Shown here in pieces: positions 38,204 to 47,921 of a stretch of DNA of 64,000 nucleotides. Made by a program: the position numbers and the translations under genes. How positions within the stretch are numbered: position 1 is the stretch's first letter; every line of letters starts with the position of its first letter. The notes under the pieces are model-generated. The model did not search any database, had not been told where the DNA came from, and saw nothing but the letters and a program-made list of their open reading frames with translations. The stretch is from positions 62,001-126,000 of the forward strand of contig CAMWUL010000001.1 of NCBI GenBank assembly GCA_947177445.1, given 5' to 3'. The DNA is from an uncultured Lachnospiraceae bacterium. GTDB lineage: Bacteria; Bacillota; Clostridia; Lachnospirales; Lachnospiraceae.

Positions 38204-39430
38204 TCAGAAATATTCCGGATTCATAAAAAGCGCCACCAGACAGGCAATCTCCCCTTCTGAATCCAGCCCCCAGTAGCCGCTGTAGATGCCGTCTCCCATG
38301 CCGCTGGAAAACAGGACCGTCCTTAAGCCGCTCCCCGGCAGCTCCCACTCCAGAAAGCTCCCGCCCTGGTTCTGGAATTCCGGATTCGCTTCATAACTTT
38401 TCCGGAAAAGGGCAGCGAAATAATCCGTATACTTGTTTTTACCCGGATTCTCCCTTGTCCATTTCTCAAAAAACAGCCGGTTCTCCTCCGAGGCCTTCCC
38501 GTCCGCAATACAGGCAAGCCCCGTATCCACGCCGAAAAAGGTAAAGACACCCGGCTTTCCCAAATCTTCTGTTTTCTTTCCCTTTGACATGGCAATCTCA
38601 TAGCGGACAGCCTCCTTACGACTGAGGGGAATCCTTGCTGCGGCAATCCTGAGGCCTGCAATCCGTGAGAGACAGACCGACAGTTCCACCGGATAGCTTC
38701 CGGCCGGAATCCTCCTGTCCAGGACGGTTTCATATTGACTGCCCAGATAAGCGATTGGATCCGCCAGAACCACCTCTCCTGTGGGGAAATCCGCTTCTCC
38801 TGCCCGGACTACCTTGATTTTAGGACTTTCTGTAAAAAGATTCCGGAAAAGCTCTGTCGGGTATGTTTTCTGGTTGAGGAATTTCAGGTTCTTCTCAAAG
38901 GCAATCTGGGCCGGATGCTTCACCGGCTCCCGGATTTCCTTTCCTGTTTTTGTGTCCACGAAGTATTTCCCCGTTTTGTCACAGCAAAATTCCAGATCGC
39001 TGCCCACAGGCATATAGAATACATTCACCACAGTGGGCTCTATGTTGGCCAGGGTATTGAAATCCACAATCGCCATGTTTTTCGCGTCATCCACGTATTC
39101 CTGACTGTCCCTGTCTCCGAATGCCACCCACCCGTTGCCATGTTCGCTCTCCTGGCGGAACAGCCATTTCAGCTTTGAGGTGCCGTTCAGAATGGACTTT
39201 GTGACGATGGTTCCTCCGGCTCCCCGGATGTATACCTTCATTTCCTTTTGTTCCTGTTTACCTTCTGACTGTATCGTCTCCGGTTGCTTTTCTTCAGACG
39301 GTTTCTTTTCTGGCTGTATCGCCTCTGGCTGCCTTTCTGCCGCCTGTTTTTCCTTCAGAAGTTTTTCTGTTTTTTGTTCTGATTTACTTTGAGTTGATTT
39401 GTCTTCTTTCTTTTTACCGAATAATCCCAT
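38204..39430 (-). CDS. DUF2185 + DUF4241 domain protein
   Basis: Charged Q/K/E linker; middle GGTIVTKSILNGTSKLKWLFRQESEHGNGWVAFGDRDSQEYVDDAKNMAIVDFNTLANIEP (DUF2185-like); C-term VVLADPIAYLG...GVDTGLACIAD...GSFLEWELPGSGLRTVLFSSGMGDGIYSGYWGLDSEGEIACLVALF (DUF4241-like). Confidence 0.75.
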   Translation of the reverse strand: MGLFGKKKEDKSTQSKSEQKTEKLLKEKQAAERQPEAIQPEKKPSEEKQPETIQSEGKQEQKEMKVYIRGAGGTIVTKSILNGTSKLKWLFRQESEHGNGWVAFGDRDSQEYVDDAKNMAIVDFNTLANIEPTVVNVFYMPVGSDLEFCCDKTGKYFVDTKTGKEIREPVKHPAQIAFEKNLKFLNQKTYPTELFRNLFTESPKIKVVRAGEADFPTGEVVLADPIAYLGSQYETVLDRRIPAGSYPVELSVCLSRIAGLRIAAARIPLSRKEAVRYEIAMSKGKKTEDLGKPGVFTFFGVDTGLACIADGKASEENRLFFEKWTRENPGKNKYTDYFAALFRKSYEANPEFQNQGGSFLEWELPGSGLRTVLFSSGMGDGIYSGYWGLDSEGEIACLVALFMNPEYF

Positions 39431-39496
39431 ATGCTTTACTCCTCCTTAAAAAATCTGCGCTTTCTCCCGCGAGTGCAGTAAAATATCTTCTTTCCT

Positions 39497-40375
39497 TCAG
39501 CACAATTTCCCGGCTAATTTCTCCAGCTCTCCTTTTGTCATGGGCGGAATCAGGATATGGTCCGCATCAAACTGCCTGACGCCATATCCTCTCAGTTCCT
39601 CAATAAAGCGCTCATATGGGAACATTCCCTCCATCACACGCTGCTCCCTATAAAGCACAAACTGGACAAAACCTTCCGTTATCTTAAGCTCACTCAGATT
39701 CAGGAACCCGTCGGCACGGACAGGGAAAATGCTTTCGCATTCTTCTGTCAAAGCATAAAAAGCTCCGATTTCTTTTGTATCATTCTTCTGCAGAAGTCTC
39801 GGCTTTGCATAATAAACATCAAGTGCCTGGAGTTTGTGCAGGGTCTGCTCGAAATCTGAAAGGTCCGTACATATCTCCCAGGCAGACACTTTATCCTCCG
39901 TCAGCGTATATGGCCACCGTGCCAGGGTAAGGATATGGCTCTTAAACTCCTTATTCCCGCAAAACCGGTTCAGCGACTCCCTGCTGAACTCAGCAAAATT
40001 TCCGATCCACTGTTCCAGCTCCCTGCCGGTGAAACTCCTTTCCTCTTCAACGCAGTACATCTCTGCCCTGCCCAGGCGCCTCTCCATCTCTCCGGCAAGC
40101 CTTGCAAAATCTGTGATCTCCGCTTCGGTTGTCGGGATATTATAGCTCAACTCATAGTATCCTTCCCCTGCTTTGCTGCCATCGAAAAATATCCCCCGTC
40201 CTATTCGTTCAGGATTATAAAAAACAGCGGTGCCCCGAACCTGCTCGTTCTCCTGCAGGATATAAAAATCATTATCGGAACCGTAGCTGAGGCCGCAAGT
40301 GCGCGCCAGTGACGGGATATCAAGGACCGTCTTCCCGAATAATTTCTTTTGTCTGATCTGCAAAGTAAATGCCAT
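39497..40375 (-). CDS. DUF4299-like family protein
   Basis: MAFTLQIRQKKLFGKTVLDIPSLARTCGLSYGSDNDFYIL... Confidence 0.6.
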   Translation of the reverse strand: MAFTLQIRQKKLFGKTVLDIPSLARTCGLSYGSDNDFYILQENEQVRGTAVFYNPERIGRGIFFDGSKAGEGYYELSYNIPTTEAEITDFARLAGEMERRLGRAEMYCVEEERSFTGRELEQWIGNFAEFSRESLNRFCGNKEFKSHILTLARWPYTLTEDKVSAWEICTDLSDFEQTLHKLQALDVYYAKPRLLQKNDTKEIGAFYALTEECESIFPVRADGFLNLSELKITEGFVQFVLYREQRVMEGMFPYERFIEELRGYGVRQFDADHILIPPMTKGELEKLAGKLC

Positions 40376-40396
40376 AACAAAGTCCCCCTGCTTTAT

Positions 40397-40522
40397 TCCC
40401 GCGAGCAATGAGGAAAATAGCCATGCTTGCATGGCTATTTGACGAATGCCGCGAGGGTCAATACCCCGCCCCTTGGGGCGTTTCAATTTCCATGCCCCGC
40501 TGCCTGCGGCGGGGTGATTGAC
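40397..40522. repeat. Compound palindromic intergenic element (REP/ERIC-like)
   Basis: AAATAGCCATG cttg CATGGCTATTT (40415-40440) followed by GTCAATACCCCGCC...GGCGGGGTGATTGAC imperfect palindrome (40457-40522). Confidence 0.65.
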
Positions 40523-41769
40523 TTCAGAATATATGCCGCTGCCTTTTGTATATAATTTAAAGCAAGCTCTTCCTGTTCACTACTTCTGCGCAGCATTTCA
40601 ATTATATGACTTCTTTTCTCTTTCAGAGAGTCTTTGGGAAATGAATCACGCTGGTGAGCAATCGCTGCTATTTCCGTTGCAGAGGCTATAATGTCATTAT
40701 ATTGATTTATTGCTAAAGTCATTAATTCCTTATCTATACCGGGAATTATGTTTATGCATAGTTCAAAAAATTGTTTCGTTCTTAATTTATTCTCATAATG
40801 AATAAACGCATGCGGAAAAACACATTCGATTTGATCCGCATTTCTTTGGTTTTCTTCTCTTAAAAGATTACACCAGTTTCGGTAAATAACCACACCGAAG
40901 CCCTGCATTTTATCTTCTCCGCAATGTTCGTTATTTGATAACAGTGTCATCCCTCTGAGGAGCGCATTAACACACGCCTTTTCCAACGGCATTTTTTCAT
41001 TTGAAGGTTTTAAAATCATCATATCGCAGTCAACCTTGTACCAACCGGCATATTGATTAAGCTGATCAAAATTTATCCTCGCGTTTTTTTGGTCATCTCC
41101 TTCTAAAAAACCCAATCCTTTTAAAGTCTGTCCATGGTCGGAAAAACCGACAGCAAGAATAGTATCTATATACTCTTTAGGGATAATGATGACAGGATAA
41201 CCATGTTCAATTTGTCTGCGGGCGAGAGCAATAAATTCATTTTCTGAATAATCTGCTTTTGAATGTATCTCATAATCCAAACCATATATTAAAAAGCTGT
41301 CATGAATACATTTATCGGGCGAATAGGAATATCCAAAACATATATTCGCAAGCGCCGACTGCAAAATATATTCTTCATCATCATTTATCTGACGGCCTTT
41401 TATGTCCTTGCGCTGCTCCAATCCAAAAAACAATTTTACCGCAGTTAAAAGAGAAGCGGATGAGATGCTTTTAGGCCATTCGGGACCTGAATAATCAGCT
41501 ACAGGAATTCGGGGTTTAACAAGGAATTCATAATCAAAGTCCATATTGCGCAAAACACATGCCGACGGATCAAGAATCCTATCTACAGAACAATTAAAAA
41601 GTCTGGATATTTCACAAAGCAATGGTACCTCGGGTACTGCTTTTCCGTTCTCCCATTTGCTGACCGCCTGAGGTGAAACCTTTAATTGCTCTGCGAGCTG
41701 TTCTTGAGTGTAGTTGCGCCCAATACGCAGATGTGCAATTTGCTCCCCCATTTTTTTGACATCAAACAT
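40483..41769 (-). CDS. XRE family regulator with large C-terminal (BtrH/C39-peptidase-like) domain
   Basis: HTH GEQIAHLRIGRNYTQEQLAEQLKVSPQAVSKWENGKAVPEVPLLCEISRLFN; long C-terminal region with FLIYGLDYEIHSKADYSENEFIALARRQIEHGYPVIIIPKEY. Confidence 0.85.
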   Translation of the reverse strand: MFDVKKMGEQIAHLRIGRNYTQEQLAEQLKVSPQAVSKWENGKAVPEVPLLCEISRLFNCSVDRILDPSACVLRNMDFDYEFLVKPRIPVADYSGPEWPKSISSASLLTAVKLFFGLEQRKDIKGRQINDDEEYILQSALANICFGYSYSPDKCIHDSFLIYGLDYEIHSKADYSENEFIALARRQIEHGYPVIIIPKEYIDTILAVGFSDHGQTLKGLGFLEGDDQKNARINFDQLNQYAGWYKVDCDMMILKPSNEKMPLEKACVNALLRGMTLLSNNEHCGEDKMQGFGVVIYRNWCNLLREENQRNADQIECVFPHAFIHYENKLRTKQFFELCINIIPGIDKELMTLAINQYNDIIASATEIAAIAHQRDSFPKDSLKEKRSHIIEMLRRSSEQEELALNYIQKAAAYILKSITPPQAAGHGN

Positions 41770-41899
41770 ATTTCTCTTCTCCTTTGGTCTTATAATAAGT
41801 TATATGCTTCGATAATATTATAGCGGTTGTATAATGTAATGTCCATATATGAAAGGTTGTTCTTTAAGACAAAACTCAACTCACAGTTGAAAGACAGTC

Positions 41900-44800
41900 T
41901 CACACCAATATCCTTATATTTCTGTCTCCTGTTTTTTCAGCAAATCTCCCGCAGTCCACGTACCACTTCAGGGCATTGGCCAAAAGCTCTGTCCTGTCCC
42001 TTCTGTCCATTCCCTTTGCCCATACCAGCAAGGGCGCATGAGGAAGGTATGCTTCGTCCTGTGGGCTTTCGCCGCTTTCCGCCGGTTCAACCGTTCCGGC
42101 ATCTTCATCCGCCGTGTCCTCGAACTCTATGTCACCCTTTTCCTCGATTTCCTGTATTGCGCCGCAAATATAATCTTGATGAATACCGGTAAAAGTCAGT
42201 GCTCCACCCTTTTCCCAGTCAAGACCCACCACAATTGCATTCACCCATGGAGGCAGCTCCATTTTCAGCATCTCGTCCATCCACCGGGCGAATTCCGTCC
42301 ACATCCCGTATCCGCCAAACAGGGTGAATCTGTCGGCGGCAGTATCCTTTAAGCTATGCATGGACTGTCGTATATCCTCTTCTGTATAGCAGTATTCCAG
42401 TCTGTGGTCAAACCTGGATACGGTAAGGCACCCTTCATAGGCCACAGCTTCCGTCACACCCTCGCCTTCCCATTCCTGTCGTAAAAACTCTTCCAGCAGT
42501 TGAACCAGGCTGTCTGCCCGGTGCATCCTGACAGTCCCATATGCATAAAATTTTCCGCTCTCGCCCTGATAGACGAACATGGGACCGTAATCAGAACGAG
42601 GCGAGTATTTGAAGCCCCATCCAAAGCGGCCAACCAGGACCTTGGGCTCCTTTATCTTCGTATTGGAAGAAGCCATCAAGAAATCTCTGCTTCTTACATG
42701 TGCCGTGGAATGAGCCTTCAAATCAAAGCCAAAGGGCGCATGTACACCGTAAAATACCCTGTCGTGGCGCTTTTCCTTTTTTGCTCCGTAACGAAGCACG
42801 CAGTATCCCTCCATGTTTTCAGAATAGCCCATTGCCTCAAGGATTTTTGCTGCTTTTTGTGCTGTGTCCATGCCCTCCAGGGAATATACGGCGCGTACCA
42901 GAGGCTTTGGCTGCCGCAGATTATGCAAAGCTTTCAGGGCAGCCGCTCTTCTGCCCTCAGGCGTATCCGTGCCGGCAGCCGGAAGCCTGCTGTCTTCACA
43001 GGACAGGTTGTCTTCCTTCCAGGTATATGCTTCATATTTTCTCCAGCCAAGTTCCGCACTGCGGAATATAATGTCCTGCCAGCCGTAATCCATCTGCCGC
43101 CAGATACTCGCCCCTGTTTCCGATACTACTGCACGGAAACAGAACCGTTCCTGTTCGCTGTAAAGCACCACAGGATTGTGCCGTTTTGGATCTGTACAGG
43201 TCATTTTTTCAGCTTCAGTACAGGCATCAGGAATGTGGTCATTGTCGGCGGCCAGCAGTCTGGCAATCGTGGGAATGATAAAAGGATGCACAGGAATTCG
43301 TTTCAGCCAGACTTCTATCAGTGCCTGAGCAGCGCTTCTGTCAGAATCTTCAATGGCAGTGACAGCCAGAAGGAAGAAAAACTCCTCGGTTTTTTTCAGG
43401 TTGTCCGCATATTCCTGTAACTGTGAAAATGCCAGAACGGGCGCAGCTGCCTGCACCCCATCCACAAAATACAGGCAATAATGATAATGGAATTCTACCC
43501 TGAGCGTCCTGTTTCCGGGCATGGGGCATACAATAGCCACAGGAAACGGTATCTCTTCGGTATCTTCGTCAAAGCCCAGGAAACGCCTCTGCCACGCCCG
43601 GGACGGCGCATAAATATAATTTATGTAGGCAGGAAGATAGCATTGGCCGTCCATCACATAAATGTAATCTCTCTCCCAGCTTCCTCTGATTTTTGCATGG
43701 CGGAAACCGAATCCGCGCATGAGAAAATACTGCCAGAAATCAGGGCTGTCCCCGATATCCTCCGGATCAGTGGAAGCCATGAGGATTTCATAGCGGTAAT
43801 CCAGCTCCTGACACATTTTCTCCGTGGACAGGGATCTCAGCAGGCTCTCTGTCAGTTCTGTTCTTTCAGGCTCCGGAAAGTCTCCCTCTGCCAGGTGCCC
43901 AATCAGTGTCTCCGCCAGAGTCCGGGGCATCACAATCCTTTTGGAGGCGCTGTAGATCCGTTCAAACAGGCCCTTTTCCCCCTTTAGCTGCTCCCATTCC
44001 GGAAGAGCAAAAAAGGCTTTTGCCCGTTCCCTGATTTCCGGTGTTTCTCCATAGATAAATTTGTCGTAATTGTTCTGGTTGTCGTTGATGATGGCAGAAT
44101 AGATTCTGTAGAGCTTTGTGATGCGCTGTTCCGTTCCGTCCTCTCCGAACAGAATCTCCTCCGCCTGGGGAAGCTGGCGCAGAACTTCCTCTTTTAAAGC
44201 ACTGTAAAGTCCTCTGGTGCTGCTGCGTTCCAGCTCTTTGAAGCTCAGTTTTTTATAAAAGAACAGCAGAACCTCTTCAGGCAGCTGCTCGTCCCTGAGC
44301 CATTGGACATAAAGCTTTACCACACATTCGCTGCGGGCTTCATAGCTTCCGCTTCCGATCTGCTTGCCGTTGCGCTCATAGAGGTAGAAGGGCTGGCAGA
44401 CTCCAAGGATATGCTGCCAGATCTCTTTCTCCCCATCTGTCAGGCGTCCGTCCCTGCTCATCTCCTTCATGGTCAGGTAGTCGGAAAAGGCATTGTGGCG
44501 CACCTTAATGGCAGGCTGCCGCAGAATGCGGTTGGTCATGGATTTCAGATCGCATTCCCGGCCCTGCATATTGAAGATTTCGGCGGCATATCTTCTGCCG
44601 GGAAAGGTGTTTTCCACGGAAACCTTATACCATTCCTTCGGATATTTCAGGCCGTCAAAATATTCCTCTCCGGCAAAATGAGGGATAAATGCGTATGCGA
44701 CAGCCAGCTCCTGCAGAAGTCCCATAGGAAGATTGTCGCTGGGACAGAGCGTCTGCTTTGAAAGGTAGGTAAACAAGCCTTTTCCGAATTCTTCCGAAAA

Positions 44801-45235
44801 CTGCTCTTTCAGAAAGACCTCAGAAAGGAAAAAACGTTTCCATGTATCAGCCTGCTTTGCCAGTTTGGGATTTTCAAAAAGGGCGATGAAATCGTGGAGA
44901 GCGCCCGCTTCCATGCTTTTCTTTATGGCTTGCTCCGCCGCCTGGTCAAGGAGCTTCAGCAGGGAGGCTTTAGTTTCTCTTTGTATTTTTCTGCTGATGT
45001 CATCGCTGTCCTTAAATTCCTTTATTGCATTTTCTGGAAACACCGTTTCATATTTCGTCTCTTGCTCTGTTCTCATCCCATAGTCCAGGGCTGTCTTATA
45101 CGCCTGATTCAGCGCCGCAAAATACTCCGGCTCCTCCTCCGGATGATGGAGTCTTGATTGTGCTGCAAAGGCTTTTCTTATAGCTTTTTTATCGTCGGTT
45201 GGATCTATTCCCAACAAACTCCATATATCGTTCAT
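41900..45235 (-). CDS. Large J-domain protein (DjlB/DjlC-like N-terminus), ~1111 aa
   Basis: N-terminal NDIWSLLGIDPTDDKKAIRKAFAAQSRLHHPEEEPEYFAALNQAYKTALDYG; 'HPE' in place of HPD. Confidence 0.85.
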   Translation of the reverse strand: MNDIWSLLGIDPTDDKKAIRKAFAAQSRLHHPEEEPEYFAALNQAYKTALDYGMRTEQETKYETVFPENAIKEFKDSDDISRKIQRETKASLLKLLDQAAEQAIKKSMEAGALHDFIALFENPKLAKQADTWKRFFLSEVFLKEQFSEEFGKGLFTYLSKQTLCPSDNLPMGLLQELAVAYAFIPHFAGEEYFDGLKYPKEWYKVSVENTFPGRRYAAEIFNMQGRECDLKSMTNRILRQPAIKVRHNAFSDYLTMKEMSRDGRLTDGEKEIWQHILGVCQPFYLYERNGKQIGSGSYEARSECVVKLYVQWLRDEQLPEEVLLFFYKKLSFKELERSSTRGLYSALKEEVLRQLPQAEEILFGEDGTEQRITKLYRIYSAIINDNQNNYDKFIYGETPEIRERAKAFFALPEWEQLKGEKGLFERIYSASKRIVMPRTLAETLIGHLAEGDFPEPERTELTESLLRSLSTEKMCQELDYRYEILMASTDPEDIGDSPDFWQYFLMRGFGFRHAKIRGSWERDYIYVMDGQCYLPAYINYIYAPSRAWQRRFLGFDEDTEEIPFPVAIVCPMPGNRTLRVEFHYHYCLYFVDGVQAAAPVLAFSQLQEYADNLKKTEEFFFLLAVTAIEDSDRSAAQALIEVWLKRIPVHPFIIPTIARLLAADNDHIPDACTEAEKMTCTDPKRHNPVVLYSEQERFCFRAVVSETGASIWRQMDYGWQDIIFRSAELGWRKYEAYTWKEDNLSCEDSRLPAAGTDTPEGRRAAALKALHNLRQPKPLVRAVYSLEGMDTAQKAAKILEAMGYSENMEGYCVLRYGAKKEKRHDRVFYGVHAPFGFDLKAHSTAHVRSRDFLMASSNTKIKEPKVLVGRFGWGFKYSPRSDYGPMFVYQGESGKFYAYGTVRMHRADSLVQLLEEFLRQEWEGEGVTEAVAYEGCLTVSRFDHRLEYCYTEEDIRQSMHSLKDTAADRFTLFGGYGMWTEFARWMDEMLKMELPPWVNAIVVGLDWEKGGALTFTGIHQDYICGAIQEIEEKGDIEFEDTADEDAGTVEPAESGESPQDEAYLPHAPLLVWAKGMDRRDRTELLANALKWYVDCGRFAEKTGDRNIRILV

Positions 45236-45270
45236 TGTTCTATCCTTTCCTTCATATCGCGTCAAATTCT

Positions 45271-47061
45271 TCAAATGAATTCTTCTGACTCCTCACCGAA
45301 TTCATCAGACTCTTCCTCAAAATCATCAAGTTCCTCACCGAATCCAACCTTTAATTCTCCGTCAAACAGAAGCTCCTCCTGCATATCCATGGCCTGCTGC
45401 AGCTGAGTCATCCACATTCTTCCCAGCTTTTCCGCATTTTTGACCTCTTTCTTTCTGCCGCTGCTTAGTCCCGCCAGGATCCTGCCGGTCATGGAAGCAA
45501 TCATCTCCCGCTTATGTCCGGTGCTTTTTTCATAATAATCCAGAAAAAAGGCAAGCATTTTCTGGTTCTCCGGCTGCTGGATAGGCGGCAGCATGATTTT
45601 CTCCATTTCCCGGGTATACCGTTCCAGTTCTGCCTCGCTGAGAGTCTGGTTTGCCAGCAGAATCTGTCTGCGTTCTCCCATTTCGTTCTCTGCCATCACA
45701 TGGAGGATTCCGTTGATGTCATAGGTGAACTGCACGTCCACCCAGGCCTGCCCCGCAGGTTTCAAAGCCACTTCTATGGTAAGCTCTCCCAGAAGCACGT
45801 CATCGTCCACATAATATTCTTCACCCTGATAAATCTGGATCCTGATTTCCTTCTGATAATCACCCACCGTCACAAACCGTTCCCTGTGGGAGGCGGGCAG
45901 GGTGGTATTGCGTTCGATCATGGGACTTAAGATGTTTTTGTCCCGGTTGGCTCTGTTGTTAACACCGATGCCCAGTGTGAAGGGACATACATCTGTCAGC
46001 AGCATATCCCTTATTTCTTCCCTGCGCTGTCTGATGCCGGCATAAACTCCGGCACCGCAGGCAACCACGCGGTCCGTCTCTCCCAGGACAATGGGATCCT
46101 TTCCCAAAAGCTCCCTGAGAAAGCGTTTTACTACACCCAGCTTCGAAGAGCCGCCCACCATGATCAGGTCGTCTATTCCGGACACTTTGGAGCCGGCGTC
46201 CTCCAGGATATGCACAAAAAGCTGCTTTATCTTTCCGAACAGGGGCATGCAGATTTCAAAAAGCCGCTCCTCATTCAACAGGACCCGGCAGACCCTTCCG
46301 CCTGTCTCAAGCTCCATTGTCACCTCTTCCCTTTCTGCCAGGGCGCATTTGGAGACCTCTGAGAGCTTTCTTAATTTCGCCTGATCCTCCTTTGTCAGTT
46401 CTTCTGGCTTTAGTCCGTTTTCCCGGCAGAAATATTCCGAAACTGCCTGGTCGATATCATCTCCGCCCAGATGGTTGTCCCCCGCCACGGCGATAATTTC
46501 TATCACATTGTCAAAGCATTCCACATAGGACAAATCCAGAGTGCCCCCTCCAAAGTCAAAAACCAGCAGGGTTCTGTCCTCTTCTCCGTATTCCATCCGA
46601 TAGGCCAAAGCCGCCGCAGAGGGCTCATTGATGAGGCGGTCCACCTTAAGTCCTGCAATCTGGGCCGCTTTCTTGGTATCGCTGCGCTGTTTATCATTGA
46701 AATAAGCAGGAACCGTTATGACCGCCTCTTCAATCTCTTCCTTCAGAAAGAATTCCGCGTTTCTCTTGATCTGCTCCAGCACCATAGCCGAAAGCTCCAT
46801 AGGTGAATAGGCTTTTCCTCCCAGATGATATTCCTTTTCCGTGCCCATGAAACGCTTGAACGAGGCCGCCGTGTCTTCAGGATAGAGGATCAGCCGCTCT
46901 TTTGCCGCCGCCCCTGCCAGAAATCCTTCTCCCTCCACATATCCCACCACACTGGGCAGCAGAAAGCGCTCACCCTCCATGGGAATCAAATGTACCGTTC
47001 CATCCTTCCAATATGCTCCAAGACTGTTTGTCGTCCCCAGATCAATTCCTATGACAGCCAT
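45271..47061 (-). CDS. Hsp70 family protein, HscC-like
   Basis: MAVIGIDLGTTNSLGAYWKDGTVHLIP...ITVPAYFNDKQRSDTKKAAQIAGLKVDRLINEPSAAALAYRM...LIMVGGSSKLGVVKRFL; short C-terminus. Confidence 0.93.
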   Translation of the reverse strand: MAVIGIDLGTTNSLGAYWKDGTVHLIPMEGERFLLPSVVGYVEGEGFLAGAAAKERLILYPEDTAASFKRFMGTEKEYHLGGKAYSPMELSAMVLEQIKRNAEFFLKEEIEEAVITVPAYFNDKQRSDTKKAAQIAGLKVDRLINEPSAAALAYRMEYGEEDRTLLVFDFGGGTLDLSYVECFDNVIEIIAVAGDNHLGGDDIDQAVSEYFCRENGLKPEELTKEDQAKLRKLSEVSKCALAEREEVTMELETGGRVCRVLLNEERLFEICMPLFGKIKQLFVHILEDAGSKVSGIDDLIMVGGSSKLGVVKRFLRELLGKDPIVLGETDRVVACGAGVYAGIRQRREEIRDMLLTDVCPFTLGIGVNNRANRDKNILSPMIERNTTLPASHRERFVTVGDYQKEIRIQIYQGEEYYVDDDVLLGELTIEVALKPAGQAWVDVQFTYDINGILHVMAENEMGERRQILLANQTLSEAELERYTREMEKIMLPPIQQPENQKMLAFFLDYYEKSTGHKREMIASMTGRILAGLSSGRKKEVKNAEKLGRMWMTQLQQAMDMQEELLFDGELKVGFGEELDDFEEESDEFGEESEEFI

Positions 47062-47115
47062 AATTTTCCTCCGTTTTTGCAGCCGCAGTGAACAGCCTGC
47101 CCTGTCATCATGTTT

Positions 47116-47841
47116 CTATATCCAAATACCTGCCGCAGCACAGGGAACTTTGTTGTCGTGCACTGCTGTCAGAAAAATTTTCCCGTCGAAAATCCTTTTA
47201 TAAACATGTATGGATTCGCCTTCAAAACATTGATCTAAAAAATGAAGCTCAAACTCCTCAATCTGAAATTCTTCAAAAAATTTACTGTCAAAGGCATTTA
47301 AAAATAAATCCACATATTTTAAATTTGTCATATGCCCTGTCTTATCCAAATCCGTATACCTGACCTGATGGGTATAAATATATTCCATTCCATCTAAATC
47401 TACCGGCAATTTTTGGAATTCCTGCATACCAGACTGAATGCTTTCTGCTATATCCGCAGGAAAATCAATCTCTTTCAGACGAACCAGCCTCTTTTTGGAA
47501 AGATGATAGAGACAGCTCTCCACACAGCCGCGTGCACATTCTTCCCCATCTTTGGAAATCAGCAGATTCTGGTGGATTACTGCGGATGATTTTCCCTCCG
47601 GAATCCATGTTTCCATATTCAATTCCCCTGTGAATTTAATCTTGCGGCTTATGTGCATCCTATACTTTGTGTACATCCAGACAATCCCGTATTCTTCTGG
47701 CAGGGTATCGTTTCCTTTTTGAATATTATGCATGTAATGGGTTGCCATGTCTTGAAAATAATTCATATATCCCCGCAGTCCCACCTGGCCATCCCTGTCA
47801 GCATCCCTGAATTGCGGAAGATAATTCTTTCTAAATATCAT
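47116..47841 (-). CDS. Acyl-ACP thioesterase family protein
   Basis: LRGYMNYFQDMATHYMHNIQKG...EYGIVWMYTKYRMHISRKIKFTGELNMETWIPEGKSSAVIHQNLLI...YTHQVRYTDLDKTGHMTNLKYVDLFLNAF. Confidence 0.9.
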   Translation of the reverse strand: MIFRKNYLPQFRDADRDGQVGLRGYMNYFQDMATHYMHNIQKGNDTLPEEYGIVWMYTKYRMHISRKIKFTGELNMETWIPEGKSSAVIHQNLLISKDGEECARGCVESCLYHLSKKRLVRLKEIDFPADIAESIQSGMQEFQKLPVDLDGMEYIYTHQVRYTDLDKTGHMTNLKYVDLFLNAFDSKFFEEFQIEEFELHFLDQCFEGESIHVYKRIFDGKIFLTAVHDNKVPCAAAGIWI

Positions 47842-47921
47842 CCAAGTACCTCCTGTAATTTCTTTTTATTCTCTTCTCCGGTTGTCCATAACACAGCATC
47901 GACAACTGTTGGCACACCCTC

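Noticed and set aside
42500-43420. 306-aa plus-strand ORF
   Set aside because: Antisense to the large J-domain protein; shadow ORF.
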